From: VRUE01 sp963702955
GTDB taxonomy: Bacteria > Actinomycetota > Thermoleophilia > Solirubrobacterales > 70-9
NCBI GenBank assembly: GCA_963702955.1
Contig: OY969774.1
Span: 186,001 to 250,000, forward strand
DNA: 64,000 bases
Direction: 5' to 3'
Below are positions 47,965 through 59,358 of this stretch, in pieces. The notes beneath the pieces are model-generated. The model was not told where the DNA came from. It ran no database searches and saw only the letters and a program-made list of their open reading frames with translations. The position numbers and the translations under genes were made by a program. The number at the start of each line of letters is the position of its first letter. Positions within the stretch are counted from its first letter, which is position 1.

Positions 47965-50940
47965 ATGAGCAGGAGGAGGGGCATGCGGAGCTTTGCTGCG
48001 GTTGTCGCCGTCGTGGCCGGAGTGGCTGTCTGGGCGTCCGTCGCAGTTGCCGACACGGCAGGCATCATCGCCCCGAGCGATCCCACTCATCCGTCCAAAA
48101 GTTCGGGCTGGCAGGCCGGCACCTGCAAGGCCGAACCGCCCGAAGCGGGCGCATCGCTCTGCTCGATCGCGACTCCCGAACAGTTCTTCGACACTGCCGG
48201 CGCCCACCCCAACTGGGGCTTCACCCAGTTCATCATCAAACACAACGCGCCCGGCGAAACCCCGGTCGACGAACTGAAGACGGTCAGAGTCGACCTGCCG
48301 GTCGGTCTCAGCGTCAACCCGGGGGCGACGGAGCGCTGCCCGCTCGCGGTCTTCGAATCGGGGGCCGGCAACTGCGCCAGCGGGTACCCGGAATCCGAAG
48401 TCGGCAAAAGCCAGGTCACCGCCTCCCTGCCGCCGCTGGGCATTCCCGTGCCGCCGACGGCGTCGCTGACCGAAGTGCCGGTCTACAACGTCGAACCCAA
48501 GCAAGGCGAGCCGGCCCGCTTCGGCCTCGAACTCGCCGGCAACGAAGTCTTCCTCGAAGGCGCCGTCAACTGGTCCGGCGACTTCCATGAGGGTTTCACC
48601 ATCCATGTGCCCGCCGCCCTCCCGGAAGCGCTAGGAGGGATCCTCGGCCTGCTCGGCGGCGAACGGGGGCTGATCCTGAAAAATCGCCTCGTCTTCGACG
48701 GCCGCTCCGGCGACGGCACCTTCCTGACGACGCCAACCACCTGCTTCGGGCCCGCCTACGCGAACGACTGGGTGCCGGGTGAGCAGCCCGGTGGGCCGTC
48801 CGGTCACATCTACTCCACTCTGCTCCGCGCCGATTCGGTCGGCGATCCCAACCCGGACTTCCCCAACGGCTCCTCGTTCTTCGAGTCGCCGATCCCGCCA
48901 GAGAGCGAAACGGGCGGGCCGGGAACCGAACCTAAAGACTGCGCCTCGATCCCCTACGAGCCCTTGGTCGGGGTCGATCCGAACACCGCCGCGACCGACT
49001 CGCCGTCCGGTGCTGAGGTTGACGTTCACGTTCCCCACATCACCGGCGAAGGAGGGGAAAAGCAGGACAGCTCCGACACGAGGACCGCTGCCGTGACGCT
49101 CCCGCCCGGGATGGGCCTCAACCCCTCCGCTGCGAGCGGGAGCCTGCAGACCTGCAGCGACGAACAGTTCGGAATCGGCTCCAGCAAGGAGGAAGCCGGC
49201 TGCCCCTCGGCATCGAAGATCGGCACCGTCTCGATCGAATCGCCGCCGCTGCCGGAAGGCATATTGACCGGCAGTGTCTACGTGGGACGGCAGCTCAGCC
49301 GCAATCCGCTCTCCGGCGACGAGTACCGGATCTTCGTCGAAGCCGGGTCGCAGCGCTATGGCGTCTTCGTCCGCCTCGAAGGCAAGGTCAGCGCCGATCC
49401 GCTGACCGGCCGGCTGACCACCACCTTCAGCGGCAGGGAATTCAGTGGACTCAAGGGCCTACCCCAGGTCCCGTTCAGCGCCTTCACCCTCGACTTCGAC
49501 GGCGGCGCCCACGCGGTGCTGACCAGCCCGACCACCTGCGGCCCGAACCAGACCGTCACCGAAATGATCCCCTGGTCCGGCAACGCCGCGGCGCATCCGT
49601 CGAGCCAGTTCACGCTGACCGACGCCCCGGGCGGGGGCAAGTGCGCGAAGTCCGGCGCGGGGAGGCCCTTCGCGCCGGGCTTCGCCGCCCACACGACGAA
49701 ACCGCAGGCGGGCGCCTACAGCCCGCTCAGCCTCGACATCGCCCGGACCGACGGCGAACAGGAGCTGAAAGGAGTCGAAGTCGACCTGCCCCCGGGCGTC
49801 ACCGCGAAGCTCGCCGGGCTCACCTACTGCCCCGAATCCGCCCTCGCCGCGGCGGCGGCCAAGGGCGGCGCCGAAGAGGCGGCGAGCCCGAGCTGCCCGG
49901 CGTCGAGCCTGGTCGGCGGCGCCGACATCGCCAGTGGCTCCGGCACGGCCCCCGTTCAGATCGCCGGCAAGGTCTACCTCGCAGGGCCCTACAAGGGCGC
50001 GCCGCTCTCCCTGGCGGTGGTCACCCCCGCCACGGCCGGGCCGTTCGATCTCGGCACGGTCGTGGTGAGGGTGGCGCTGTTCGTGCAGCCGGAAACGGCG
50101 CAGGTCCACGCCGTCTCCGATCCGATCCCGCACGTCTACGGCGGCGCCCTGCTCGACATCCGCTCGATCTCGATCCGGACCGACCGGCCGAACTTCTCGC
50201 TCAACCCGACCAACTGCGCGCCGCTTGCGACCGTCGCGAACCTGCACGGCGGCGGCGACGATCCGAACAATCCGGCCGGCTACAGCTCCCACCTCGTCTC
50301 GAGTCCCTTCCAGGTGCAGGGCTGCGATGCGCTCGGCTTCCAGCCGAAGCTGGCGATGCGCCTGTTCGGCGCCCACCGCCGCGCCAAGCACCCGAAGCTG
50401 CGGGCGGTGCTGCAGGCGCGCGGCGGCGACGCGAACATCGCCCGTGCCGCCGTCACCCTGCCGCGGGCGTTGATCCTCGACCAGGCCAACCTGGCAAAGG
50501 TCTGCACCCGGGTCCAGTTCGCCGCCCACGCCTGCCCGAAGAAGTCGATCTATGGCTTCGCGCGCGCCTTCACGCCGCTGCTCGACAAGCCGCTGGAAGG
50601 CCCGGTCTACCTGCGCTCGTCCGACAACGAACTGCCCGATCTCGTCTCCGACCTGCACGGCCAGGTCCCGATCGTCCTCGACAGCCGCACCGACAGCGTC
50701 CACGGGCGGATCCGCAACACCTTCGACACGGTGCCCGACGTGCCGGTCTCGAAGTTCGTCCTCACGCTGCGCGGTGGCCGCAAAGGCCTGCTGGTCAACT
50801 CGCAGAACCTCTGCCCCCGCGTGCGCCGCCACAAGGGACTGCGGGCGGTCGCCCACTTCAAGGCTTGGAACGGCAAGAAGCACAACCTGAAGCCGCGGCT
50901 GCGCCTGCCCTGCGGCAAGAAGGGGAAGAAGCACCGCTAG
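47965..50940 (+). CDS. Large secreted protein of unknown function (991 aa)
   Basis: Start at ATG 47965, with AGGAGA 6 nt upstream; ATG 47941 is an alternative. Signal peptide of about 35 residues (FAAVVAVVAGVAVWASVAVA). The mature protein appears to be all-beta with repeated units: cysteine-framed segments such as CPLAVFESGAGNC, CPSASKIGTVSIE and CPASSLVGGADIASG, each followed by a G-x-V-Y-V/L-G/A motif (LTGSVYVGRQL, IAGKVYLAGPY, LEGPVYLRSS). The tail is strongly basic (KKGKKHR). No catalytic motif seen. It resembles large exported proteins I associate with Solirubrobacterales. Glu is mostly GAA. Regulated perhaps by the divergent ArsR-type protein. Confidence 0.8.
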   Translation: MSRRRGMRSFAAVVAVVAGVAVWASVAVADTAGIIAPSDPTHPSKSSGWQAGTCKAEPPEAGASLCSIATPEQFFDTAGAHPNWGFTQFIIKHNAPGETPVDELKTVRVDLPVGLSVNPGATERCPLAVFESGAGNCASGYPESEVGKSQVTASLPPLGIPVPPTASLTEVPVYNVEPKQGEPARFGLELAGNEVFLEGAVNWSGDFHEGFTIHVPAALPEALGGILGLLGGERGLILKNRLVFDGRSGDGTFLTTPTTCFGPAYANDWVPGEQPGGPSGHIYSTLLRADSVGDPNPDFPNGSSFFESPIPPESETGGPGTEPKDCASIPYEPLVGVDPNTAATDSPSGAEVDVHVPHITGEGGEKQDSSDTRTAAVTLPPGMGLNPSAASGSLQTCSDEQFGIGSSKEEAGCPSASKIGTVSIESPPLPEGILTGSVYVGRQLSRNPLSGDEYRIFVEAGSQRYGVFVRLEGKVSADPLTGRLTTTFSGREFSGLKGLPQVPFSAFTLDFDGGAHAVLTSPTTCGPNQTVTEMIPWSGNAAAHPSSQFTLTDAPGGGKCAKSGAGRPFAPGFAAHTTKPQAGAYSPLSLDIARTDGEQELKGVEVDLPPGVTAKLAGLTYCPESALAAAAAKGGAEEAASPSCPASSLVGGADIASGSGTAPVQIAGKVYLAGPYKGAPLSLAVVTPATAGPFDLGTVVVRVALFVQPETAQVHAVSDPIPHVYGGALLDIRSISIRTDRPNFSLNPTNCAPLATVANLHGGGDDPNNPAGYSSHLVSSPFQVQGCDALGFQPKLAMRLFGAHRRAKHPKLRAVLQARGGDANIARAAVTLPRALILDQANLAKVCTRVQFAAHACPKKSIYGFARAFTPLLDKPLEGPVYLRSSDNELPDLVSDLHGQVPIVLDSRTDSVHGRIRNTFDTVPDVPVSKFVLTLRGGRKGLLVNSQNLCPRVRRHKGLRAVAHFKAWNGKKHNLKPRLRLPCGKKGKKHR

Positions 50941-50952
50941 CCTCCCGCGTCG

Positions 50953-51978
50953 GTGCGCCCGACGCTCTCCGTCCTGATCGTCTCCTGGAACAGCCGCGAG
51001 CAGCTCGCGCGGACGCTGCCCGCGCTGCTGCCGGAGCTGGACGACGGCGACGAGCTGATCGTCGTCGACAACGCCTCGAGCGACGGCGCGGCCGAGGCGG
51101 CCGAAGCGGTGGCGCCGCGGGCGCGGCTGATCCGCAGCGGCCGCAACGCCGGCTTCGCCGCCGCCTGCAACGAGGCCGCCGCCCCGGCGCAGGGCGATCT
51201 GCTGGTCATCCTCAACCCCGACGCGGCGCCGCTGCCGGGGTTCGGCGAGGCGATCCGCCGGCCCTGGGTGCAGGAGCGCGGCTGGGCGGCCTGGCAGGCG
51301 CTGGTCGCCGACCACGGCGCGACCGAGATCAACTCGGCCGGCAACCCGGTCCACTTCACCGGCCTCGTCTGGGCCGGCGGCCACGGCCGCCCGATCGCCG
51401 AGGCGCCGCCGGCCGGGGAGGTGACGGCCCTCTCCGGCGCCTGCCTGGCGATCCCGCGAGCGACCTGGGAGCGGGAGGGGGGCTTCCCGGCGGCCTTCTT
51501 CCTCTACCACGAGGACGTCAACCTCTCGCTGCGGCTGCGCCTGGCAGGAGAGGCGATCGGGATCGAGCCGAGCGCCGTCGTCGACCACGACTACGACTTC
51601 GCCGGTGGCGGGCCGAAGTGGCGCTGGCTGGAGCGCAACCGCTGGAGCGTCCTGATCCGTATCTACCCGGCGAGCCTGCTGGTCCTGCTCGCACCCGCCC
51701 TGCTTGCGACCGAGCTGGCCCTGATCCCGGCCTCGATCGCGGGAGGCTGGGGCAGGCAGAAGCTGCAGGCAAACCTCGACGTCCTCCGCCGCCTGCCCCG
51801 CCTCCTCCGCGAGCGCCGCCGGATCCAACGCCGGCGCAAGGTAAGCGCCGCCGAGTTCGCCGCCTGGCTGACCCCCGACCTCGACTCCCCCTTCATCCCC
51901 CCGATCGCCCGCTCCACCCCCGCCCGCCTCCTCCTCCGCGCCTACTGGCGCGCGGTCCGCGCTCTGCTCGCCCGCTGA
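50953..51978 (+). CDS. GT2-family glycosyltransferase
   Basis: 341 residues. LSVLIVSWNSREQLARTLPAL, VVDNASSDGAAEAAE, GRNAGFAAACNEA, the DXD-type LNPDAAPLPGF and the acceptor motif FLYHEDVNLSLRLRLAG place it with rhamnosyl/galactosyltransferases of the WbbL class. C-terminal amphipathic/hydrophobic segment (about 238-262) may touch the membrane. Starts 12 nt after the secreted protein gene (GTG 50953) and probably shares its transcript. A 36-bp palindrome follows its stop. Confidence 0.9.
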   Translation: MRPTLSVLIVSWNSREQLARTLPALLPELDDGDELIVVDNASSDGAAEAAEAVAPRARLIRSGRNAGFAAACNEAAAPAQGDLLVILNPDAAPLPGFGEAIRRPWVQERGWAAWQALVADHGATEINSAGNPVHFTGLVWAGGHGRPIAEAPPAGEVTALSGACLAIPRATWEREGGFPAAFFLYHEDVNLSLRLRLAGEAIGIEPSAVVDHDYDFAGGGPKWRWLERNRWSVLIRIYPASLLVLLAPALLATELALIPASIAGGWGRQKLQANLDVLRRLPRLLRERRRIQRRRKVSAAEFAAWLTPDLDSPFIPPIARSTPARLLLRAYWRAVRALLAR

Positions 51979-51981
51979 AAT

Positions 51982-52017
51982 GAAGCATTTGGGGGTCTAT
52001 AGACCCCCAAATGCTTC
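51982..52017. terminator. Perfect 36-bp palindrome between convergent genes
   Basis: Two 18-nt arms with no loop, reading GAAGCATTTGGGGGTCTA followed by its exact complement. It lies 3 nt after the glycosyltransferase stop and 15 nt before the SDR stop on the other strand. The ATTTGGGG...CCCCAAAT core is shared with the repeat at 8275-8312. Probably a bidirectional terminator. Confidence 0.7.
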
Positions 52018-52031
52018 CACGAAGCGGCGCT

Positions 52032-52745
52032 TCAGCTCGGCTGGCGAGTCGGGCGGATGAGGATCTCGTTGACGTCAACGTTTTGCGGCTGGTCGAGCGC
52101 GAAGAGGACTGCACGGGCGACGTCCTCGTCGCGCAGCGCCCACTCGCCCGGCCGGTTGTCGAAGAAGGGGGTGTCGACCATCCCCGGCTCGATCAGGGTG
52201 GTGCGGATCACGTCGTTGTCGTGCATCTGGCGCAGCTCGGCCCGCAGCGCCTCGCCGATCGCCGTTGCCGCGAACTTGGTCGCCGAGTAGAGCGAGCCGG
52301 GCAGCGACCGCCGCCCGGCGACCGAGCTGGTGATCACATAGTGGCCGTCGCCGCGCTCGAGCAGGTGGGGGAGGGTGGCGCGGATCGTCAGCGCGACGCC
52401 GTAGACGTTGGTGAGGATCATCGAGCGCCAGTGCTCGACCGACTCCTCGAGGAAGCCCCGGGTGGCGCCGAAGCCGGCGTTGGCGAAGACCGCGTCGATC
52501 CGCCCGAAGGACTCGAGGGCGGCGGCGACCGTCGCCTCGACCTGCTCCCACTCGGTGACGTCGCAGCGCACCGCGATCGCCCGCTCGGTCCCGCCCAGCT
52601 CGCCGGCCAGCTCCTGCAGCGGCTCCAGCCGCCGCGCCGCGAGCACCAGGCGGCGACCGCCGGCGGCGGCGCGGGCGGTCGCTGCGCCGATCCCGCTGCC
52701 GGCGCCGGTGATCAGCAGAACCGGATCGTCTTGGCCACCTGCCAC
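52032..52745 (-). CDS. Short-chain dehydrogenase/reductase
   Basis: 237 residues from GTG 52745. Classical SDR: cofactor motif LLITGAGSGIGAATARA, structural NAG (FANAGFGA), catalytic Ser in VITSSVAGRRS and Tyr-x-x-x-Lys in LYSATKFAATAIGEAL. The Arg residues after the first strand (LAARRLEPLQ) favour NADP. Transcribed divergently from ccmE. Substrate unknown. Confidence 0.9.
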   Translation of the reverse strand: MAGGQDDPVLLITGAGSGIGAATARAAAGGRRLVLAARRLEPLQELAGELGGTERAIAVRCDVTEWEQVEATVAAALESFGRIDAVFANAGFGATRGFLEESVEHWRSMILTNVYGVALTIRATLPHLLERGDGHYVITSSVAGRRSLPGSLYSATKFAATAIGEALRAELRQMHDNDVIRTTLIEPGMVDTPFFDNRPGEWALRDEDVARAVLFALDQPQNVDVNEILIRPTRQPS

Positions 52746-52779
52746 GGGCCCATTCTCCCACTTGCGATAATCGCCGGTC

Positions 52780-53170
52780 GTGGATCCCGGCCGCAAGCGA
52801 AAGATCCGGCTCGTCGCCGCGCTCAGCGTCGCCGTGATGCTCGCCGGCGCGCTCGTCTACACCTCGTTCAGCGCCTCCTCGGAAGCGAAAGAGCCCTCGC
52901 AGCTGATCGGCGCCGCCTCCGGCGGCAGCTACGAGCTGACCGGGCGCGTCGTCAGGGGCTCGGTCCGCCACCGCGGCGAGGGGCTGCGCTTCCGCGTCGC
53001 CGACCGCGAAGACGTGAGCGAGAGCCTCCCGGTCACCTACACCGGCACCGTCCCCGATCCCTTCCGCGGCGGCCGCGAGATCGTCCTTGCCGGCACCGTC
53101 GCCCACGGCGTCTTCGTCGGCGAACGCAACACCCTCGTCACCAAGTGCCCCTCGAAGTTCACCACCTCGA

Positions 53171-53181
<11 letters not shown>
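52780..53181 (+). CDS. ccmE: Haem chaperone CcmE, CxxxF variant
   Basis: 133 residues. One N-terminal transmembrane anchor (about 10-28), then a small OB-fold domain (YELTGRVVRGSVRHRGEGLRFRV). The usual haem-attaching motif HxxxY is replaced: Cys123 in TKCPSKF takes the place of His and Phe127 that of Tyr. Cys-containing CcmE forms are known in some bacteria and archaea, generally as CxxxY. The gene overlaps ccmF by 11 nt. GATAAT, 8 nt before GTG 52780, is a probable -10. Confidence 0.88.
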
Positions 53182-55615
<2,434 letters not shown>

Positions 55616-55638
55616 TTCGCTTAGGGTAAGGCGACCGT

Positions 55639-56607
55639 ATGAGCACGCACTTCCCTCGAACGACCCTTCTCCTGCTCCTGGCGAGCCTGGCCGTGCCGGC
55701 GCTTTCGCCCTCCGCTCAGGCTGCCCCGGGACCGACCGGGTCCCCGGTCAACGCACCGGCCGGCCAGGCGCTGAGCTACTGGACCCCGGCTCGGATGCAG
55801 CAGGCGCGGCCGCTCGAAGCGCCGCATCCGGGGCAGGCGGGGCTTGCGCGCTCCTCCGGGGCCGTTCCGGCAAGCGCCGGAGCGGGGGACTCAGGTGCCG
55901 CATCGTCGGCCCGCTCCGACTTCGCCGTCGTCGCCGACCCCACCGCGGCCGGTTTCAGGCAGAACGGCGTCATCTTCTTCGTCGTGCCGGGCGAGGGCCC
56001 GGCGCGCTGCTCGGGCACCGCGGTCGACGCCCCAAATCGCAGCGTCGTGATCACCGCCGGGCACTGCGTGCACGAGTTCGGCCGCTGGTACGACCGGGAC
56101 TGGATATTCGTCCCTGGCTACCACGACGGGGAGCGCCCGTTCGGCGTCTTCGCCGCGAAGTGGATCGGCGCCACCGCGCCCTGGGCCGGGGAAGGCAGCG
56201 AGAACGCCGACGTCGGCGCAGCGGTCGTCGGGCGCAACGAACGCGACCAGCGGCTCGGCGCCGCCGTGGGGGGAGACCGGATCGCCTTCGGCCTGCCGCC
56301 GAGCCAGGTCTTCGACGTCCACGGCTACCCCGTCGCGCCGCCGTTCGACGGCGCCACCCAGAGGGTCTGCGCCGGCACCCCCTTCCTCGGCCACGACGTG
56401 GAGTCGTTCCTCTGGCGCGGGCCGCTCAACCTGGGCCTGACCTGCGACGTCACCGGCGGCGCCTCCGGCGGCGGCTGGACGATCGACGGCGACGTGTTGA
56501 ACGGGGTCACCGACTACGGCTACGGCGACGACCTGACGACCGACTTCGGCTCCTACTTCGGCGGCGCGGTGCGGGCGCTCTACGAGCAGGCGGCGGGGAT
56601 GCGATGA
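55639..56607 (+). CDS. Secreted trypsin-like serine protease
   Basis: 322 residues. Signal peptide (~1-29), a ~60-residue Pro/Ala-rich region, then a chymotrypsin-fold domain. Triad: His in VVITAGHCVHEFG, Asp in ENADVGAAVVG, Ser in VTGGASGGGWTIDGD. One likely disulfide (CSGT...HC). Resembles V8/glutamyl-endopeptidase-like bacterial proteases. TAGGGT is 11 nt before ATG 55639. Overlaps the next secreted protein gene by 4 nt. Confidence 0.88.
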   Translation: MSTHFPRTTLLLLLASLAVPALSPSAQAAPGPTGSPVNAPAGQALSYWTPARMQQARPLEAPHPGQAGLARSSGAVPASAGAGDSGAASSARSDFAVVADPTAAGFRQNGVIFFVVPGEGPARCSGTAVDAPNRSVVITAGHCVHEFGRWYDRDWIFVPGYHDGERPFGVFAAKWIGATAPWAGEGSENADVGAAVVGRNERDQRLGAAVGGDRIAFGLPPSQVFDVHGYPVAPPFDGATQRVCAGTPFLGHDVESFLWRGPLNLGLTCDVTGGASGGGWTIDGDVLNGVTDYGYGDDLTTDFGSYFGGAVRALYEQAAGMR

Positions 56608-57653
56608 AGGGACGGCACGCGATCCCGGCGCTCGCCGCCGCCGTGGCTCTCCTCGCCGCCGCCCCGCCGGCTGCCGCGGCGACGCCGACCGCGCCGGCGC
56701 TGCGCGCCGGCGTTTCGCGGCTCGCCGCCGAGCTCTCGCTGCTCGGTCGCGGCGCGGCTCCGCTCGGCGCGCGCCACCACCTCAGCCTGGTCGAGCTGAA
56801 GTTCAAGAACCGCGACGGCTACGAGATCGAGGCGCTCGGCTTCGGCCAGACCGTCGCCCTCAGCGTCAGCCGCGGCAAGCACCCCGCCGCGACCACGACC
56901 TATCTCGTCCACGGCAAGGTCACCCCGCGCTCGATCGACGCGTCGTTCGGCGAGCGCGGCCGGATCGCGGTTCGCCTGCGCCCCGGCCGGACGCTGCGGG
57001 TGCCCCGGCATGCCGGCTGCCAGGGAGCCGGCGGCGTGATCGGCCAGTTCGGAGTCTTCGTCGGCAGCCTCCATTTCCGCGGCGAAGGCGGCTACACCTC
57101 GGCCGACGTCCACCGCGCCGGCGGCGGCTCGGTCAACTTCGCCGCCCTGTTCTCGTGCCTGCTCTCAGCGGGCCGTTCGGGGCAGCATGCGGCGCCCTCG
57201 CCGGCGGGTCTGCCCGCCGGGCTGCAGGCGTTCGGATTCGCTGCTGCGACCGCCGCCAGGGCTCCGGGGGTCCAGACCCACCCGTCGAACCGCCCGCCGA
57301 CCTCGATCCTGTTCGCGGATCGTAAACTTCCCCTCTCCCGCACCGCCTTCGCCGCCGAGGCGCGGGACGGAAAGCGGGTCCGCCTCGCCGCGATCGACGA
57401 GCGCAGCGAAGGCTCGATCGCGATCGTCCGCTACGCCCATGCGTCGGCGCCGCCGCCGACCTTTGCCTCCGACGACGCGCTCTCGCAGGCCGGGGTCACG
57501 CCGCCGGCCCCGTTCAGCGGCTCGGCGACCTTCCTGCGCGGTCCCGACGGGGCGAGGAGTTGGACCGGCTCGTTGGCGGCCTCATTCCCCGGCGCTCCTC
57601 GCGTGCCCCTGACCGGGGCCGATTTCAACACCGGGCTGATCCGCAGCTGGTAG
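56604..57653 (+). CDS. Secreted protein coupled to the trypsin-like protease
   Basis: 349 residues. Signal peptide to about residue 26 (ALLAAAPPAAAA), then two domains of unknown type joined by an Ala/Pro linker near 195-235. The first has LVELKFKNRDGYEIEALGFG and two possible cysteines; the second LFADRKLPLSRTAFAAEARD and FSGSATFLRGPDGARSWTGSL, a beta-rich pattern. Its ATGA overlap with the protease suggests an inhibitor, chaperone or substrate of it. No family recognised. Confidence 0.7.
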   Translation: MKGRHAIPALAAAVALLAAAPPAAAATPTAPALRAGVSRLAAELSLLGRGAAPLGARHHLSLVELKFKNRDGYEIEALGFGQTVALSVSRGKHPAATTTYLVHGKVTPRSIDASFGERGRIAVRLRPGRTLRVPRHAGCQGAGGVIGQFGVFVGSLHFRGEGGYTSADVHRAGGGSVNFAALFSCLLSAGRSGQHAAPSPAGLPAGLQAFGFAAATAARAPGVQTHPSNRPPTSILFADRKLPLSRTAFAAEARDGKRVRLAAIDERSEGSIAIVRYAHASAPPPTFASDDALSQAGVTPPAPFSGSATFLRGPDGARSWTGSLAASFPGAPRVPLTGADFNTGLIRSW

Positions 57654-57683
57654 CCGGCGGCTGCGCCCGCGGCGGCCGCGGAG

Positions 57684-57908
57684 CTAGATCTTCAGCAGGA
57701 CGATCGTGTTGAGCGCGAAGATGACCGCGAAGAAGACCGTCGCGCGGTCGAGGTTGCGCTCGACCATCGAGCCGCCGCCGAAGGAGCTGCCTCCGCCGCC
57801 GATCCCGAAGGCGCCCGAGAGCCCGGCGTCTTTCCCCGAGTGCAGGAGGATGAGGAAGACGAGGACGAAGGCGATGATCGCCTGGAGGACCGCGAGAATC
57901 GTGTACAC
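57684..57908 (-). CDS. secG: Preprotein translocase subunit SecG
   Basis: 74 residues with two transmembrane helices and the Gly/Ser-rich loop SGAFGIGGGGSSFGGGSMVE between them; LFLILLHSGKDAGLS is the SecG signature. The GTG start 57908 follows TACCAT by exactly 7 nt. In many actinobacteria secG sits right after tpiA; here it is isolated about 20 kb away from the glycolytic genes. Confidence 0.93.
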   Translation of the reverse strand: MYTILAVLQAIIAFVLVFLILLHSGKDAGLSGAFGIGGGGSSFGGGSMVERNLDRATVFFAVIFALNTIVLLKI

Positions 57909-57968
57909 GGCCGGGATGGTAGCGGCCGCGCCGATCCAGGCGCCTTTTGGACAATCTCGGCTCCGTTG

Positions 57969-58004
57969 TTGCGTTAGTTGACAAATTGGGCTAATCTGTC
58001 AACC
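57969..58004 (+). promoter_or_regulatory. alkB promoter and TetR-type operator
   Basis: TTGCGT (57969-57974), a 17-bp spacer, TAATCT (57992-57997), then 7 nt to GTG 58005: a leaderless promoter. A perfect inverted repeat GTTGACA - 13 nt - TGTCAAC (57977-58003) covers the spacer, the -10 and the start region, as expected for a repressor site. The TetR gene at the end of this operon is the obvious candidate regulator. Confidence 0.75.
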
Positions 58005-59189
58005 GTGGAGGCAGCGCACGCTCACGAGGTCGATCCGGAACTCAATCCCGCCACCTGGCGCGACCCGAAGCGCTATGCCTGGCTGCTGGGGCTGATCGTG
58101 CCGCTGTTGCCGTTCATCGCCTGGGGGCTGGTCGAGCTGACCGGGCTCGGCGCCTTCTGGTACTACGGCCCGTTCCTCGTCTTCGTGATCTTTCCGCTGC
58201 TCGACGCGCTGGTCGGGATGGACGCCGCGAACCCGCCCGACAGCATCGTCAAGTGGCTCGAACAGGACCGCTACTACCGCTGGTGCACCTACGTCTTCAT
58301 CCCGCTCCAGTACGCGGGGCTGGTTTTCGCCTGCCGGCTGTGGGCCGACGGCGGCCTCTCGACCGTCAACTCGATCGGCCTCGCGCTGACGATGGGGATG
58401 GTCAGCGGGATCGCGATCAACACCGCCCACGAGCTCGGCCACAAGCGCGCCGACCTGGAGAAGTGGCTGAGCAAGGTGGCGCTGGCGCAGAGCGGCTACG
58501 GCCACTTCTTCATCGAGCACAACCGCGGCCACCACGTCCGCGTCGCCACCCCCGAGGACCCGGCCAGCGCCCGTCTCGGAGAGAGCTTCTGGGCGTTCCT
58601 GCCGCGCACCGTCTCCGGCAGCCTCTCCTCGGCCTGGGGGATCGAGCGCGCCCGCCTCGCCCGCGGCGGCCACTCGGCCTTCTCGATCCACAACGACATC
58701 CTCCAGGCCTGGGCGATGACCGTCGTCCTCTTCGCCGCCCTGACCGCGGTCTTCGGGATCGTCGTCCTCCCCTACCTGTTGCTGCAGGCGGTGCTCGGCT
58801 TCTGCCTGCTCGAGGTCGTCAACTACCTCGAGCACTACGGCCTGCGGCGGCAGAAGAAGGACGACGGCCGCTACGAGCGCTGCCGCGCCGAGCACAGCTG
58901 GAACAGCAACAGCGTCGCCTCCAACGTCCTGCTCTACCACCTGCAGCGCCACAGCGACCACCACGCCAACCCGACCCGCCGCTACCAGGCGCTGCGCCAC
59001 GTCGACGAGGCGCCGCAGCTGCCGACCGGCTACGCCGGGATGATCGTGCTCGCCACCGTGCCGCCGCTCTGGCGCCGGGTAATGGACCATCGCCTGCTCG
59101 ACCACTACCGCGGCGACGTCACCCGCGCCAACATCCAGCCGCGCGCCGAGCGCCGCCTGCTCGCCCGCTACGGAGCGGCCGCCTCGTGA
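58005..59189 (+). CDS. alkB: Alkane 1-monooxygenase
   Basis: 394 residues, membrane-bound di-iron hydroxylase oxidising n-alkanes to 1-alkanols. Six transmembrane segments and all four His motifs: HELGHKRADLEKW, EHNRGHHVRVATPEDPAS, NYLEHYGLRR and LQRHSDHHANPTRRYQALR. GTG 58005 is chosen from the leaderless promoter; a TTG at 57978 would lie within the operator. It overlaps the rubredoxin gene by 4 nt (GTGA). Confidence 0.97.
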   Translation: MEAAHAHEVDPELNPATWRDPKRYAWLLGLIVPLLPFIAWGLVELTGLGAFWYYGPFLVFVIFPLLDALVGMDAANPPDSIVKWLEQDRYYRWCTYVFIPLQYAGLVFACRLWADGGLSTVNSIGLALTMGMVSGIAINTAHELGHKRADLEKWLSKVALAQSGYGHFFIEHNRGHHVRVATPEDPASARLGESFWAFLPRTVSGSLSSAWGIERARLARGGHSAFSIHNDILQAWAMTVVLFAALTAVFGIVVLPYLLLQAVLGFCLLEVVNYLEHYGLRRQKKDDGRYERCRAEHSWNSNSVASNVLLYHLQRHSDHHANPTRRYQALRHVDEAPQLPTGYAGMIVLATVPPLWRRVMDHRLLDHYRGDVTRANIQPRAERRLLARYGAAAS

Positions 59190-59353
59190 GCGCCTGGCGT
59201 TGTCCGAGCTGCGGCTACGTCTACGACGAGGGGGCCGGCAACCCGCGCGAGGGCTTCCCGCCGGGGACGCCCTGGAGCGAGGTCCCGGACGAGTGGCACT
59301 GTCCCGACTGCGGCGTCCGCGACAAAGTGGACTTCGAGCCGGCGGAGAAGTAG
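59186..59353 (+). CDS. Rubredoxin (AlkG-type)
   Basis: 55 residues with the two iron-binding pairs CPSCGYVYDEG and CPDCGVRDK and the rubredoxin core (GFPPGTPWSEVPDEW). Gives electrons to AlkB. Coupled to alkB by the GTGA overlap; followed 5 nt later by tetR. No rubredoxin reductase gene is nearby, so the reductase must be encoded elsewhere. Confidence 0.95.
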   Translation: MSAWRCPSCGYVYDEGAGNPREGFPPGTPWSEVPDEWHCPDCGVRDKVDFEPAEK

Positions 59354-59358
59354 GCGCG

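Noticed and set aside
57978..58004. TTG 57978 as the alkB start
   Set aside because: It lies inside the operator and upstream of the -10 hexamer; GTG 58005 sits 7 nt after the -10.
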